This document shows positions 1 to 12,600 of a stretch of 64,000 nucleotides of DNA, one piece after another. Origin of the DNA: Panopea generosa (Eukaryota > Mollusca > Bivalvia > Adapedonta > Hiatellidae); the NCBI GenBank assembly GCA_029582155.1, contig CM055895.1, positions 19,579,004 through 19,643,003 on the forward strand, given 5' to 3'. The notes beneath the pieces were generated by a model. It was not told the origin of the DNA and ran no database searches. It saw nothing but the letters and a program-made list of their open reading frames with translations. A program made the translations under genes and the position numbers. How positions within the stretch are numbered: the stretch's first letter is position 1; every line of letters starts with the position of its first letter.

Positions 1-1278
1 CCAGTTCAAGAAATTGTCCCAGATATTATGGTTATAAAACTACCGTGTAAGTTAAGTTTGGATAAAATTAAAAATGCCGGTGCTAGAGTGCATACAAGGT
101 CAAATAGTGCATTTTTTTATGTTTCAAGGGCCATAACTCAGACATTAAGTTTCAATTTGGCCAGTTCAAGAAATTGTCCCGGATATTATGGTTATATAAC
201 TACGGTGTAAGTTAAGTTTGGATAAAATTAAAAATGCCGGTGCTAGAGTGCATACAAGGTCAAATAGTGCATTTTTTTATGTTTCAAGGGCCATAACTCA
301 GACATTAAGTTTCAATTTGGCCAGTTCAAGAAATTGTCCCAGATATTATGGTTATATAACTACCGTGTAAGTTTAGTTTGGATAAAATTAAAAATGCAGG
401 TGCTAGAGTGCACACAAGGTCAAATAGTGCATTTTTTTATGTTTCAAGGGCCATAACTAAGACATTAAGTTTCAATTTGGCCAGTTCAAGAAATTGTCCC
501 AGATATTATGATTATAAAACTACGGTGTAAGTTAAGTTTGGATAAAATTAAAAATGCCGGTGCTAGAGTGCATACAAGGTCAAATAGTGCATTTTTTTAT
601 GTTTCAAGGGCCATAACTCAGACATTAAGTTTCAATTTGGCCAATTCAAGAAATTGTCCCGGATATTATGGTTATATAACTACGGTGTTAGTTAAGTTTG
701 GATAAAATTAAAAATGCCGGTGCTAGAGTGCATACAAGGTCAAATAGTGCATTTTTTTATGTTTCAAGGGCCATAACTCAGACATTTAGTTTCAATTTGG
801 CCAGTTCAAGAAATTGTCCCAGATATTATGGTTATATAACTACCGTGTAAGTTTAGTTTGGATAAAATTAAAAATGCAGGTACTAGAGTGCACACAAGGT
901 CAAATAGTGCAATTTTTTATATTTCAAGGGCAGTAACTGTGACTAATTATCTGATATGGCCAGTTCAAGAAATTGTCCTGGATATAATGGTTATATAACT
1001 ACCGTGTAAGTTTAGTTTGGATAAAATTAAAAATGCAGGTACTAGAGTGCACACAAGGTCAAATAGTACAATTTTTTATATTTCAAGGGCAGTAACTGTG
1101 ACTAATTATCTGATTTGGCAAGTTCAAGAACTTGTCTGAGATATTATGGTTATATAGCTACTGCGTAAATTTGGAGAGAAATAAGTGAAAATTCAGGTAT
1201 TAGAGTGCACATAAGGTCAAATAGTGTAATTTTTTTATGTTTCACAGGCCATTAAAACTCAAACATTAATTAAACTTG
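1..1278. repeat. 160 bp tandem repeat with a three-unit higher-order pattern
   Basis: Units start at 1, 161, 321, 481, 641, 801, ~960 and ~1119. Units 1 and 4, 2 and 5, and 3 and 6 share diagnostic variants (for example 'ttataaaac' in 1/4 and 'cggatatta' in 2/5), so there is a 480 bp higher-order repeat. The last two units are diverged. The array runs off the left edge. It lies downstream of exon F. A single diverged relative occurs at 60060-60230. Confidence 0.95.
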
Positions 1279-1387
1279 TCCATCCATGAACTATTCAATT
1301 AGGCTTGATTGGAAATAATTCTAACCGAAAAGTGAAGCTTAAATATGTTCAATGTAATTGCCATGCAAAAGTTAACTATAAACTTAC

Positions 1388-1505
1388 TCTGTACTGTTAG
1401 TATGTGTGTCTGTTGAATTGAGGGTTTCTTTCTGTTGTGGCAGGTCAGGTTACCCACATGGTTAAAGCCGACAGTCTCAAGGTACAGACTTCCATCTCCC
1501 AGAAC
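1388..1505 (-). CDS. Exon F: second half of Ig domain 1
   Basis: A 118 bp exon, phase 0 in and phase 1 out; the donor is CAGA|GTAAGT. The acceptor is weak (tatataaag|GTTCTG, after a short pyrimidine-rich stretch) but gives an exact join. The 39 residues read VLGDGSLYLETV, HVGNLTC and THILTVQ, matching DDGSLYITKV, HVGNYTC and THIFQVN of FSTL5. Cys 22 is the second Ig cysteine. The usual Tyr two residues before it (Y-x-C, the tyrosine corner) is Leu here, which is unusual for an Ig domain. The following exon, expected to start Ig domain 2, is left of the window. Confidence 0.86.
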
Positions 1506-1632
1506 CTTTATATAAATGAGAGTAACTGACAAGTATATTATATACAGAACAGAACAGCTGATCCGTCACTTTTGTATTTCCAATATCTTCGTCAATATAT
1601 TGAGAAGCTTTATTAAAATATGCAAACGACAT

Positions 1633-2149
1633 TTAACCTTTTACTCCATAGATACACATTTTCACGCACCAATCACAGAAGGCCTTAGAAAACAGTGCAG
1701 GAAGAGTTCAGATTGCTCATAACGAGCAATCTGAACACTTCCTGCACTGTTTTCCACTCTGTCAGTTAATATAAATGTAATTCACCAAATAATTCAAAAG
1801 CCTTCTTTATTAGGTGGGGTCCTCCGTGGCCGAGTGGTCTATATAAGGCGCCGTCTCAAGATCACTTACCTCTCACCGCTATGGTCGTAGGTTCGAGTTC
1901 CGCTCGCTCCAAAAACTTTATGTGAGAAAGTTTCCAGTTACTTGCGGAAGGACGGTGGTTCTACTCAGTCTGACTCAGTCTGAGGTCTTCCTCCACCAGT
2001 TAAACTGGATATGCCATATATAACCTGAAATGTGTTGAAAATGGCATTAAACCCCCATTCTTTATTAGGTTCCCAAAGTTGTCTTTATTAGGTGTCCAAA
2101 GCTGTCTTTATTAGGTGTCCAAAGGTGTCAACATTAAGTAAAGGGTTAA
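1633..2149 (+). mobile_element. TTAA-flanked palindromic MITE, copy 1, split by a SINE
   Basis: Ends TTAACCTTTTACTCCAT and, inverted, AGTAAAGGGTTAA. The same ends occur in copies at 15490 and 26614. An internal hairpin at 1691-1751 (arms beginning AACAGTGCAGGAAG) has arms of about 28 bp. The TTAA target and CCC-type ends suggest a piggyBac-like non-autonomous element (inference). A SINE at 1816-2057 interrupts it; without the SINE it is ~262 bp, like copy 2. Confidence 0.85.
1816..2057 (+). mobile_element. tRNA-derived SINE with 13 bp target-site duplication
   Basis: A Pol III A box (TGGCCGAGTGG) and B box (GGTTCGAGTTCC) form a degenerate tRNA-Leu/Ser-like head. A body follows (actttatgtgagaaag..., ggacggtggttctac) and the tail is cattaaacccccatt. 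The target site ttctttattaggt is duplicated exactly at 1803-1815 and 2058-2070, so the insertion into the MITE is secondary. Related copies are at 14431, 14653, 28473, 28795 and 50249. Confidence 0.92.
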
Positions 2150-2741
2150 CAGACAATTATGTACTGATTTTACATAGCATAAATAATTTTTTTTACTCAA
2201 GTCAAAATTTCAAGAAAATTGCACTGATACTTTTTGAGAGGATATATAAAATGTTAGGTACATTAAATGTCCGGTGGTGAGTCAGCTGTTCCATTCAGTA
2301 TAAATGCCATCCACATTTAAGGGAGCATTTATACAAATAAGTATCAACCATAATAAATACCATCCACATATCTCAGAATCTTTATATACATTATATTAGT
2401 CCACTTCTAATTCACGATGAATTTATTTTTTATAGTGACCAAGTCCAGTTTATACTGGTGCATATAAAATATAATGAGAGTTTTCTCAGATAACTTGGCA
2501 GCTACATTAAATGTTATTAATGAAAACATGTATTAAGGAGCAAATTCTTCACCATGGAACAAAAAGACAACAGATACAATGAAAGTCAAAATATGCCTAG
2601 AGTGGCCATTTTATATAACAAGTCCGACTATAATTATATACAGATTATACTAAATGAGAAATACAAATCATTATTTAACAATTTTATACTGGCCATGAAT
2701 TTATTACATGTCTTTTATCAGTGCCAACTCAATGACTGATA

Positions 2742-2772
<31 letters not shown>

Positions 2773-3040
2773 TGAGTGATTAAAAAAAAAAGTAAAATTC
2801 AACTGCAAACTCTGTTCTCAGATGACCAACTATATGTGTATTGTAAATTCCATCCTTCACAAAACCGAGGTGTCGCAGAAGTACCCAAATATAACAACTA
2901 CATAAATAAAAGTTTCTGATAATTGTAGCATTGTGACATTGTAAGAAAGGTTAACATCATTTGTGTGAAAACCATTAAATAATTCACTGTCATTTGCCAC
3001 CTGGCAACAGTAAATGAGGCCTACTTAAGTTCACTATGGC
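2150..3040. other. Intron E-F sequence without recognised feature
   Basis: AT-rich intronic DNA. The only pattern is a short (ATTG)n microsatellite at about 2741-2770. No coding segment with homology was seen on either strand. Confidence 0.6.
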
Positions 3041-3435
3041 ACTTACAGAAATACCAGGGAAGTTGAGAAATTTCAGATCAACGGACTTACAGAAATACAG
3101 GGGAAGTTGAGAAATTTCAGATCAACGGACTTACAGAAATACAGGGGAAGTTGAGAAATTTCAGATCAATGGACTTACAGAAATACAGGGGAAGTTGTGA
3201 AGTTTCAGAACAATGGACTTACAGAAATACAGGGGAAGTTTGAAGTTTCAGATCAACGGACTTACAGAAATACCGGGGAAGTTGTGAAGTTTCAGAACAA
3301 TGGACTTACAGAAATACAGGGGAAGTTGAGAAATTTCAGATCAACGGACTTACAGAAATACAGGGGAAGTTGTGAAGTTTCAGAACAATGGACTTACAGA
3401 AATACCGGGGAAGTTGAGAAGTTTCAAATCAACGT
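3041..3435 (-). repeat. 44 bp x 9 tandem array made from the exon E 3' end and its splice donor
   Basis: Copies are spaced 44 bp apart (one step of 43), with plus-strand 'acttacagaaata' at 3041, 3085, 3129, 3173, 3217, 3260, 3304, 3348 and 3392. The copy at 3392 overlaps exon E: 3398-3435 is coding and 3392-3397 is the donor. In gene sense each unit reads as exon E's last codons followed by GTAAGTCC, so eight duplicate 5' splice sites lie just inside the intron. Confidence 0.95.
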
Positions 3436-3555
3436 TATTCCTTTTCCAGACAACATCTGTAGAGTCAGTGACATCACATTTGATCTCCAGTCCATTACCT
3501 ACAGTGGCTAGTAGTGGCACAACTTCCAACCTGTGTTCTAGAACATCCGGTATAT
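3398..3555 (-). CDS. Exon E: first half of Ig domain 1
   Basis: A 158 bp exon, phase 1 in and phase 0 out, with acceptor tctcttttag|ATATAC and donor TTTCT|GTAAGT. It encodes 53 residues. ATVGNGLEIKC carries the first Ig cysteine (residue 27) and VVWKRNN the core Trp (residue 37). FSTL5 has ATVGQSAVLSC...IIWKRNN at the same place. Reading past the donor meets TGA after five codons. The last 38 bp of this exon plus the donor GTAAGT are repeated eight more times in tandem immediately downstream in the intron, each copy with its own GTAAGT. The first donor is chosen because only it keeps the frame into exon F and gives the family length between Trp and the next strand. Confidence 0.88.
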
Positions 3556-4059
3556 CTAAAAGAGAAGACACAGTTGTAGACATTCAAATATTCAAGTAAA
3601 ATATCGTACTACAATCCTGCTATACTTACTTAATACTTAGATATACATGTATATTTAATATCTCTACAATAAAATTTCAAAATGTTCCATTTCAGCTTAT
3701 TTCATGTTTTTTAACAGGCATTGAGGTTGTATAACCATACAGAATGTATACCATATACTCCTGAATAAACACTGCCGGACAATGCATAACATGGGGGGTG
3801 GGGGCATTTATTTGGGTCAGAGAAATCAATTTATATATTGTATGAAATGTGTAAAACACACTGCTAGCAATGAGACATTTACTTAATTTTAAAATGTTCA
3901 AACAATACCTGAAATGTACATGTAATATATTTCTAATAAAACTGACTTCCAGAGTGTTAAGTCATTTTATTTTTTAAAAAATATGTGTGTGTTGGGGGGG
4001 AGGGGGGGGGGGGCTTTTTTCAGGGGTTTACAGTAAGCTTTCAGATTATTTGGCATCTC
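3556..4059. other. Intron D-E, no gene seen
   Basis: AT-rich sequence 5' of exon E in gene sense. It holds a poly-G tract at about 3994-4013 interrupted by one A. Nothing else was recognised. Confidence 0.6.
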
Positions 4060-5222
4060 ATGATTTTACTGTGCTTCCAATAGTTGGGTCTCTCATATTT
4101 TGCTATGATTACATCTCATTATTTTGTTGTGTTTGAGATAATGCATATCTATCACAGTTTTGTTATTTGAGATATTTGGATCTCTCATACTTTTGCTGTG
4201 TTAGAGATTTTTTATTGAGTCTCTCAAGATTTTACTGTGTTAATGATCTTTGCATCTCATGATTTTCCTATATTTAATATTTCTTATGTTTTGTGATTAT
4301 AATTATTTTTTTTATTATTGTATCTCTTATAATTTTGCTGTGGTTTAAGATTATTGCATCTCATAAAATGTTGTTGTGTTTGCAATAGTTTGGGTCTCTC
4401 ATGATTTTTCTGTATTGGAGATGATTGCATCTCATGTTGTTGTGTTTCCAATAGTTTGTGTCTCTCATAATTTTCTCTTATTGAGATGATTGCATCTCAT
4501 GATGTTGTTGTGTTTGCAATAGTTTGGGTCTCTCATGATTTTTCTGTAATTGAGATGATTGCATCTCATGATGTTGTTGTGTTTGCAATAGTTTGGGTCT
4601 CTCATGATTTTTCTGTATTGGAGATGATTGCATTTCATGTTGTTGTGTTTCCAATAGTTTGTGTCTCTCATAATTTTCTCTTATTGAGATGATTGCATCT
4701 CATGATGTTGTTGTGTTTGCAATAGTTTGGGTCTCTCATGATTTTTCTGTCATTGAGATGATTGCATCTCATGATGTTGTTGTATTTGCAATAGTTTGGG
4801 TCTCTCATGATTTTTCTGTAATTGAGATGATTGCATCTCATGATGCTGCTGTGTTTGCAATAGTTTGGGTCTCTCATAATTTTTCTGTAATTGAGATGAT
4901 TGCATCTCATGATGCTGTTGTATTTGCAATAGTTTGGGTCTCTCATGATTATTCTGTCATTGAGATGATTGCATCTCATGATGTTGTTGTATTTGCAATA
5001 ATTTGGGTCTCTCATGATTTTTCTGTAATTGAGATGATTGCATCTCATGATGTTGTTGTATTTGCAATAGTTTGTGTCACTCATGATTTTTCTGTAATTG
5101 AGATGATTGCATCTCACGATGTTGTTGTGTTTGCAATAGTTTGGATCTCTTATGATTTTTCTGTATTTGAGACAACTGCTTCTCATAATGTTGTTGTTTG
5201 TGATATTTGGTTCTTTCAAGAT
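4060..5222. repeat. 69 bp tandem repeat
   Basis: The unit contains gagatgattgcatctcatg and gtttgggtctctcatg. It is regular at 69 bp from about 4686 and diverged toward 4060. Because 69 is divisible by three and the unit lacks stops in one frame on each strand, both strands show reading frames of about 185 codons with a 23-residue period. These are a by-product of periodicity, not evidence of coding. Confidence 0.95.
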
Positions 5223-5335
5223 TTTGTAATTAATGCATGCTGTGTATAAATATTATATACAAAATCTGCCAAGAATCAAACCCACAACATGTGAGGCAGA
5301 GACTACAACCAGACCCTGCCAGTACAATAATGAGA

Positions 5336-5888
5336 ATGTCAACATTTACTTACATTACATTAACTACATTACATTTACTTACATTACATTAACTTACATT
5401 CCATTTACTTACATTACATTAACTTACATTACATTTACTTACATTACATTTACTTACATGACATTAACTTACATTACATTAACTTACATGACATTAACTT
5501 ACATTACATTAACTACATTACATTAACTACATTACATTTACTTACATTACATTTACTTACATGACATTAACTTACATTACATTTACTTACATTACATTAA
5601 CTTACATGACATTAACTTACATTACATTTACTTACATTACATTAACTTACATGACATTAACTTACATTACATTTACTTACATTTCATTAACTACATAACA
5701 TTTACTTACATGACATTAACTTACATTACATTTACTTACATGACATTTACTTACATTACATTTACTTACATTACATTAACTTACAATACATTAACTTACA
5801 TTACATTAACTTACATTACATTTACTTAAATTACATTTACTTACATGACATTAACTTACATGACATTAACTTACAATACATTAACTAA
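5336..5888. repeat. 15 bp tandem repeat (acttacattacattw)n
   Basis: About 37 units of acttacattacatta or -ttt with single-base variants. In gene sense (minus) each unit carries GTAAGT, identical to a consensus 5' splice site. It lies in intron D-E. Confidence 0.93.
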
Positions 5889-6687
5889 ATCGCATCCCAC
5901 TAAAGAATCATTCATTGGTCTTTATCAGGTTTTGCTAAAACATCCACGAATAAAATGGAAAATGCCGATATGTGTATTTACGAATTTTCATAAATAAGAT
6001 CAGCTACAAGGACGGAATCATTATCCTTAAATAGGATCTTCCTCTTTGTGATTCAATAAATTTTCCATCTTTTACAGAACAGAAAGTTATAGTAATGCAT
6101 CTTTAAACAACAAAAATAATTTTCAATTTCATTCTTTAATAAATATTCAGCTAGACATTTCCCAATATGTATTACCTGTAACTTCACATCAAATGCATCT
6201 CCATAACAAAACATTTCTATATCCTGATATCAAAAACTGTTCAAACCTCTTTGAAGAATTGTTTCATATTGATCAATGTTGGTTCTAAGATCAAATAGAC
6301 ACTAAACATTTGTTCCTGCCATCAAAAGTAGAATAGAATTACAATGAAATACAAAAGTAGAATAGAATTACAATGAAATACAGACTAACAGGGGGATTTT
6401 ACATGGCAAATGCAACAATTTTCACACAAAACATTTGTTTCGTGCACCGGGTTTAACTCTATTGTATTTGTATTAAACAAATTTGAATTTCTTAACGTTA
6501 TTTATTTATCTCTATGGTGAATCCCTTTCGACAAACTTAAATTATTTTTAAAGTCAGGTAGGATGGAATCACCCTTTTCTCCCTTAGTTTCTACAATAAG
6601 CTCTTCCATTATTTATATTTTCACTTTCTCATTGTTATTTGGTAGGGGTACTAATAAGCATGTTACTGACTTAAAGGCAATCAACAA
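5889..6687. other. Intron D-E spacer, no gene seen
   Basis: Unique-looking AT-rich DNA between two tandem arrays. The 19 bp string agtagaatagaattacaat is duplicated near 6327-6374. No coding signal. Confidence 0.6.
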
Positions 6688-9600
6688 AAACCCTAACCAG
6701 GACTGTGAGTTGTATGTAAAATATAAACCCTGACCAGGACTGTGGGTTGTATGTAAAATATAAACCCTGACCGGGACTGTGGGTTGTATGTACAATATAA
6801 ACCCTGACCAGGACTGTGAGTTGTATGTAAAATATAAACCCTGACCAGGACTGTGGGTTGTATGTACAATATAAACCCTGACCTGGACTGTGGGTTGTAT
6901 GTACAATATAAACCTTGACCAGGACTGTGAGTTGTATGTAAAATATAAACCCTTACCAGGACTGTGAGTTGTATGTACAACATAAACCCTGACCAGGACT
7001 GTGGGTTGTATGTACAATATAAACCCTGACCATAACTGTGGGTTGTATGTACAACATAAACCCTGACCAGGACTGTGAGTTGTATGTACAATATAAACCC
7101 TGACCAGGACTGTGAGTTGTATGTACAATATAAACCCTGACCAGGACTGTGAGTTGTATGTAAAATATAAACCCTGACCAGGACTGTAAGTTGTATGTAC
7201 AATATAAATCCTGACCAGGACTGTAAGTTCTATGTACAACATAAACCCTGACCAGGACTGTAAGTTGTATGTAAAATATAAAGCCTGACCAGGACTGTGA
7301 GTTGTATGTACAACATAAACCCTGACCAGGACTGTGAGTTGTATGTAAATATAAACCCTGACCAGGACTGTAAGTTGTATGTACAATATAAACCCTGACC
7401 AGGACTGTGAGTTGTATGTACAACATAAACCCTGACCAGGACTGTGAGTTGTATGTACAACATAAACCCTGACCAGGACTGTGAGTTGTATGTAAATATA
7501 AACCCTGACCAGGACTGTAAGTTGTATGTACAACATAAACCCTGACCAGAACTGACAAGGACTGTGAGTTGTATGTACAATATAAACCCTGACCAGGACT
7601 GTGGGTTGTATGTACAATATAAACCCTGACCAGGACTGTGAGTTGTTTGTACAATATAAACCCTGACCATAACTGTGGGTTGTATGTACAATATAAACCC
7701 TGACCAGGACTGTGAGTTGTATGTACAATATAAACCCTGACTATAACTGTGGGTTGTATGTACAACATAAACCCTGACCAGGACTGTGAGTTGTATGTAC
7801 AATATAAATCCTGACCAGGACTGTGGGTTGTATGTACAATATAAACCCTGACCAGGACTGTGAGTTGTTTGTACAATATAAACCCTGACCATAACTGTGG
7901 GTTGTATGTACAATATAAACCCTGACCAGGACTGTGGGTTGTATGTACAATATAAACCCTGACCAGGACTGTGGGTTGTATGTACAATATAAACCCTGAC
8001 CAGGACTGTGAGTTGTTTGTACAATATAAACCCTGACCATAACTGTGGGTTGTATGTACAATATAAACCCTGACCAGGACTGTGAGTTGTATGTACAATA
8101 TAAACCCTGACTATAACTGTGGGTTGTATGTACAACATAAACCCTGACCAGGACTGTGAGTTGTATGTACAATATGAATCCTGACCAGGACTGTGGGTTG
8201 TATGTAAAATATAAACCCTGACCAGGACTGTGAGTTGTTTGTACAATATAAACCCTGACCATAACTGTGGGTTGTATGTACAACATAAACCCTGACAAGG
8301 ACTGTAAGTTGTATGTACAATATAAATCCTGACCAGGACTGTGGGTTGTATGTACAATATAAACCCTGACCAGGACTGTGAGTTATTTGTACAATATAAA
8401 CCCTGACCATAACTGTGGGTTGTATGTACAATATAAACCCTGACCAGGACTGTGAGTTGTATGTACAACATAAACCCTGACCATAACTGTGGGTTGTATG
8501 TACAATATAAACCCTGACCAGGACTGTAAGTTGTATGTAAAATATAAACCCTGACCATAACTGTGGGTTGTATGTACAACATAAACCCTGACCAAGACTG
8601 TGAGTTGTTTGTACAATATAAACCCTGACCATAACTGTGGGTTGTATGTACAATATAAACCCTGACCAGGACTGTGAGTTGTATGTACAACATAAACCCT
8701 GACCATAACTGTGGGTTGTATATACAATATAAACCCTGACCAGGACTGTGAGTTGTATGTACAACATAAACCCTGACCATAACTGTGGATTGTATGTACA
8801 ATATAAACCCTGACCAGGACTGTAAGTTGTATGTACAATATAAACCCTGACCATAACTGTGGGTTGTATGTACAACATAAACCCTGACCAGGACTGTGAG
8901 TTGTATGTACAACATAAACCCTGACCATAACTGTGGGTTGTATGTACAATATAAACCCTGACCAGGACTGTGAGTTGTATGTACAATATAAACCCTGACT
9001 ATAACTGTGGGTTGTATGTACAACATAAACCCTGACCAGGACTGTGAGTTGTATGTACAACATAAACCCTGACCAGGACTGTGGGTTGTATGTACAACAT
9101 AAACCCTGACCAGGACTGTGAGTTGTATGTACAATATAAACCCTGACCAGTACTGCGAGTTGTATGTACAATATAAATCCTGACCAGGACTGTGGGTTGT
9201 ATGTACAATATAAACCCTGACCAGTACTGCGAGTTGTACTACAATATAAACCCTGACCAAGACTGTGAGTTGTATGTCAACCCTGACAGGGACTGTGGGT
9301 TACACATACAATATAAACCCCCACCAGGACTGTTGGTTGTATGTACAATATAAACCCTGACCAGGACTGTGGGTTGTATGAACAATACAATATAAACCCC
9401 GACCAGAACTGTGGGTTGTATGTACAATATAAACCCTGACAAGGACTGTGTGTTGTATGTACAATATAAACCCTGACCAGGACTGCAAGTTGTATGTACA
9501 ATATAAACCCTGATCAGGACTGTGAGTTGTATGTACAATATAAACCCTGACCAGGACTGCGAGTTGTATGTACAATATTAATCCTGACCAGGACTGCGAG

Positions 9601-12600
9601 TTGTACGACAATATAAACCCTGACCAGGACTTTGGGTTGTATGTACAATATAAATCCTGACCAGGACTGTGGGTTGTATGTACAATATAAATCCTGACCA
9701 GGACTGTAGGTTGTATGTACAATATAAACCCTGACCAGGACTGTAAGTTGTATGTAAAATATAAACCCTGACCAGGACTGTAGGTTGTATGTAAAATATA
9801 AACCCTGACCAGGACTGTGGGTTGTGTGTACAATATAAACCCTGACCAGGACTGTGAGTTGTATGTAAAATATAAACCCTGACCAGGACTGTGAGTTGTA
9901 TGTACTATATAAATCCTGACCAGGACTGTGGGTTGTATGTACAATATAAACCCTGACCAGGACTGTGGGTTGTATGTACAATATAAATCCTGACCAGGAC
10001 TGTGGGTTGTATGTAAAATATAAACCCTGACCAGGACTGTGGGTTGTATTTACAATATAAACCCTGACCAGGACTGTGGGTTGTATGAACAATACAATAT
10101 AAACCCCGACCAGAACTGTGGGTTGTATGTACAATATAAACCCTGACAAGGACTGTGTGTTGTATGTACAATATAAACCCTGACCAGGACTGCAAGTTGT
10201 ATGTACAATATAAACCCTGATCAGGACTGTGAGTTGTATGTACAATATAAACCCTGACCAGGACTGCGAGTTGTATGTACAATATTAATCCTGACCAGGA
10301 CTGCGAGTTGTACGACAATATAAACCCTGACCAGGACTTTGGGTTGTATGTACAATATAAATCCTGACCAGGACTGTGGGTTGTATGTACAATATAAATC
10401 CTGACCAGGACTGTAGGTTGTATGTACAATATAAACCCTGACCAGGACTGTAAGTTGTATGTAAAATATAAACCCTGACCAGGACTGTAGGTTGTATGTA
10501 AAATATAAACCCTGACCAGGACTGTGGGTTGTGTGTACAATATAAACCCTGACCAGGACTGTGAGTTGTATGTAAAATATAAACCCTGACCAGGACTGTG
10601 AGTTGTATGTACTATATAAATCCTGACCAGGACTGTGGGTTGTATGTACAATATAAACCCTGACCAGGACTGTGGGTTGTATGTACAATATAAATCCTGA
10701 CCAGGACTGTGGGTTGTATGTAAAATATAAACCCTGACCAGGACTGTGGGTTGTATTTACAATATAAACCCTGACCAGGACTGTGGGTTGTATGTACAAT
10801 ATAAACCCTGACCTGGACTGTGGGTTATATGTACAATATAAATCTGACCAGGACTGTGGGTTGTATGTACAATATAAACCCTGACCAGGACTGTGGGTTG
10901 TATGTACAATATAAATCTGACCAGGACTGTGGGTTGTATGTACAATATAAACCCTGACCAGGACTGTGGGTTGTATGTACAATATAAATCCTGACCAGGA
11001 CTGTGGGTTGTATGTACAATATAAACCCGTGGGTTGTATGTACAATATAAACCCTGACCAGGACTGTGGGTTGTATGTACAATATAAACCCTGACCAGGA
11101 CTGTGGGTTGTATGTACAATATAAACCCTGACCAGGACTGTGGGTTGTATGTACAATATAAATCTGACCAGGACTGTGGGTTGTATGTACAATATTAACC
11201 CTGACCAGGACTGTGGGTTGTATGTACAATATAAATCTGACCAGGACTGTGGGTTGTATGTACAATATAAACCCTGACCAGGACTGTGGGTTGTATGTAC
11301 AATATAAATTGACCAGGACTGTGGGTTGTATGTACAATATTAACCCTGACCAGGACTGTGGGTTGTATGTACAATATAAACCCCAACCAGGACTGTGAGT
11401 TGTATGTACAATATAAACCCCAACCAGGACTGTGGGTTGTATGTACAATATAAACCCTGACCAGGACTGTGAGTTGTATGTACAATATAAACCCTGACCA
11501 TAACTGTGGGTTGATGTACAATATAAACCCTGACCAGGACTGTGGGTTGTATGTACAATATAAACCCTGACCAGGACTGTGGGTTGTATGTACAATATAA
11601 ACCCTGACCAGGACTGTGAGTTGTTTGTACAATATAAACCCTGACCATAACTGTGGGTTGTATGTACAATATAAACCCTGACCAGGACTGTGAGTTGTAT
11701 GTACAATATAAACCCTGACTATAACTGTGGGTTGTATGTACAACATAAACCCTGACCAGGACTGTGAGTTGTATGTACAATATAAACCCTGACCAGGACT
11801 GTGGGTTGTATGTACAATATAAACCCCGACCAGGACTGTGGGTTGTATGTACAATATAAACCCCGACCAGGACTGCGGGTTGTATGTACAATATAAACCC
11901 TGACCAGGACTTTGGGTTGTATGTACAATATAAACCCCGACCAGGACTGTGGGTTGTATGTACAATATAAACCCCGACCAGGACTGTGGGTTGTATGTAC
12001 AATATAAACCCCGACCAGGACTGTGGGTTGTATGTACAATATAAACCCTGACCAGGACTGTGGGTTGTATGTACAATATAAACCCTGACCAGGACTGTGG
12101 GTTGTATGTACAATACAAACCCTGACCAGTACTGTGGGTTGTATGTACAATACAAACCCTGACAAGGACTGTGGGTTGTATGTACAACATAAACCCTGAC
12201 CAGGACTGTGGGTTGTATGTACAATATAAACCCTGACCAGGACTGTGGGTTGTATGTACAACATAAACCCTGACCAGGACTGTGGGTTGTATGTACAATA
12301 TAAACCCTGACCAGGACTGTGGGTTGTATGTACAATATAAACCCTGACCAGGACTGTGGGTTGTATGTACAATACAAACCCTGACCAGTACTGTGGGTTG
12401 TATGTACAATACAAACCCTGACAAGGACTGTGGGTTGTATGTACAATATAAACCCTGACCAGGACTGTGGGTTGTATGTACAATATAAACCCCGACCAGG
12501 ACTGTGGGTTGTATGTACAATATAAACCCCGACCAGGACTGTGGGTTGTATGTACAATATAAACCCTGACCAGGACTGTGAGTTGTATGTACAATACAAA

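Noticed and set aside
1821..1912. Functional tRNA-Leu/Ser gene
   Set aside because: The cloverleaf is degenerate, and it is the head of a SINE with body, tail and target duplication.
4465..5249. Open frames of ~185 codons on both strands with a 23-residue repeat
   Set aside because: The 69 bp unit is a multiple of three and happens to lack stops; simultaneous opening on both strands points to periodicity.
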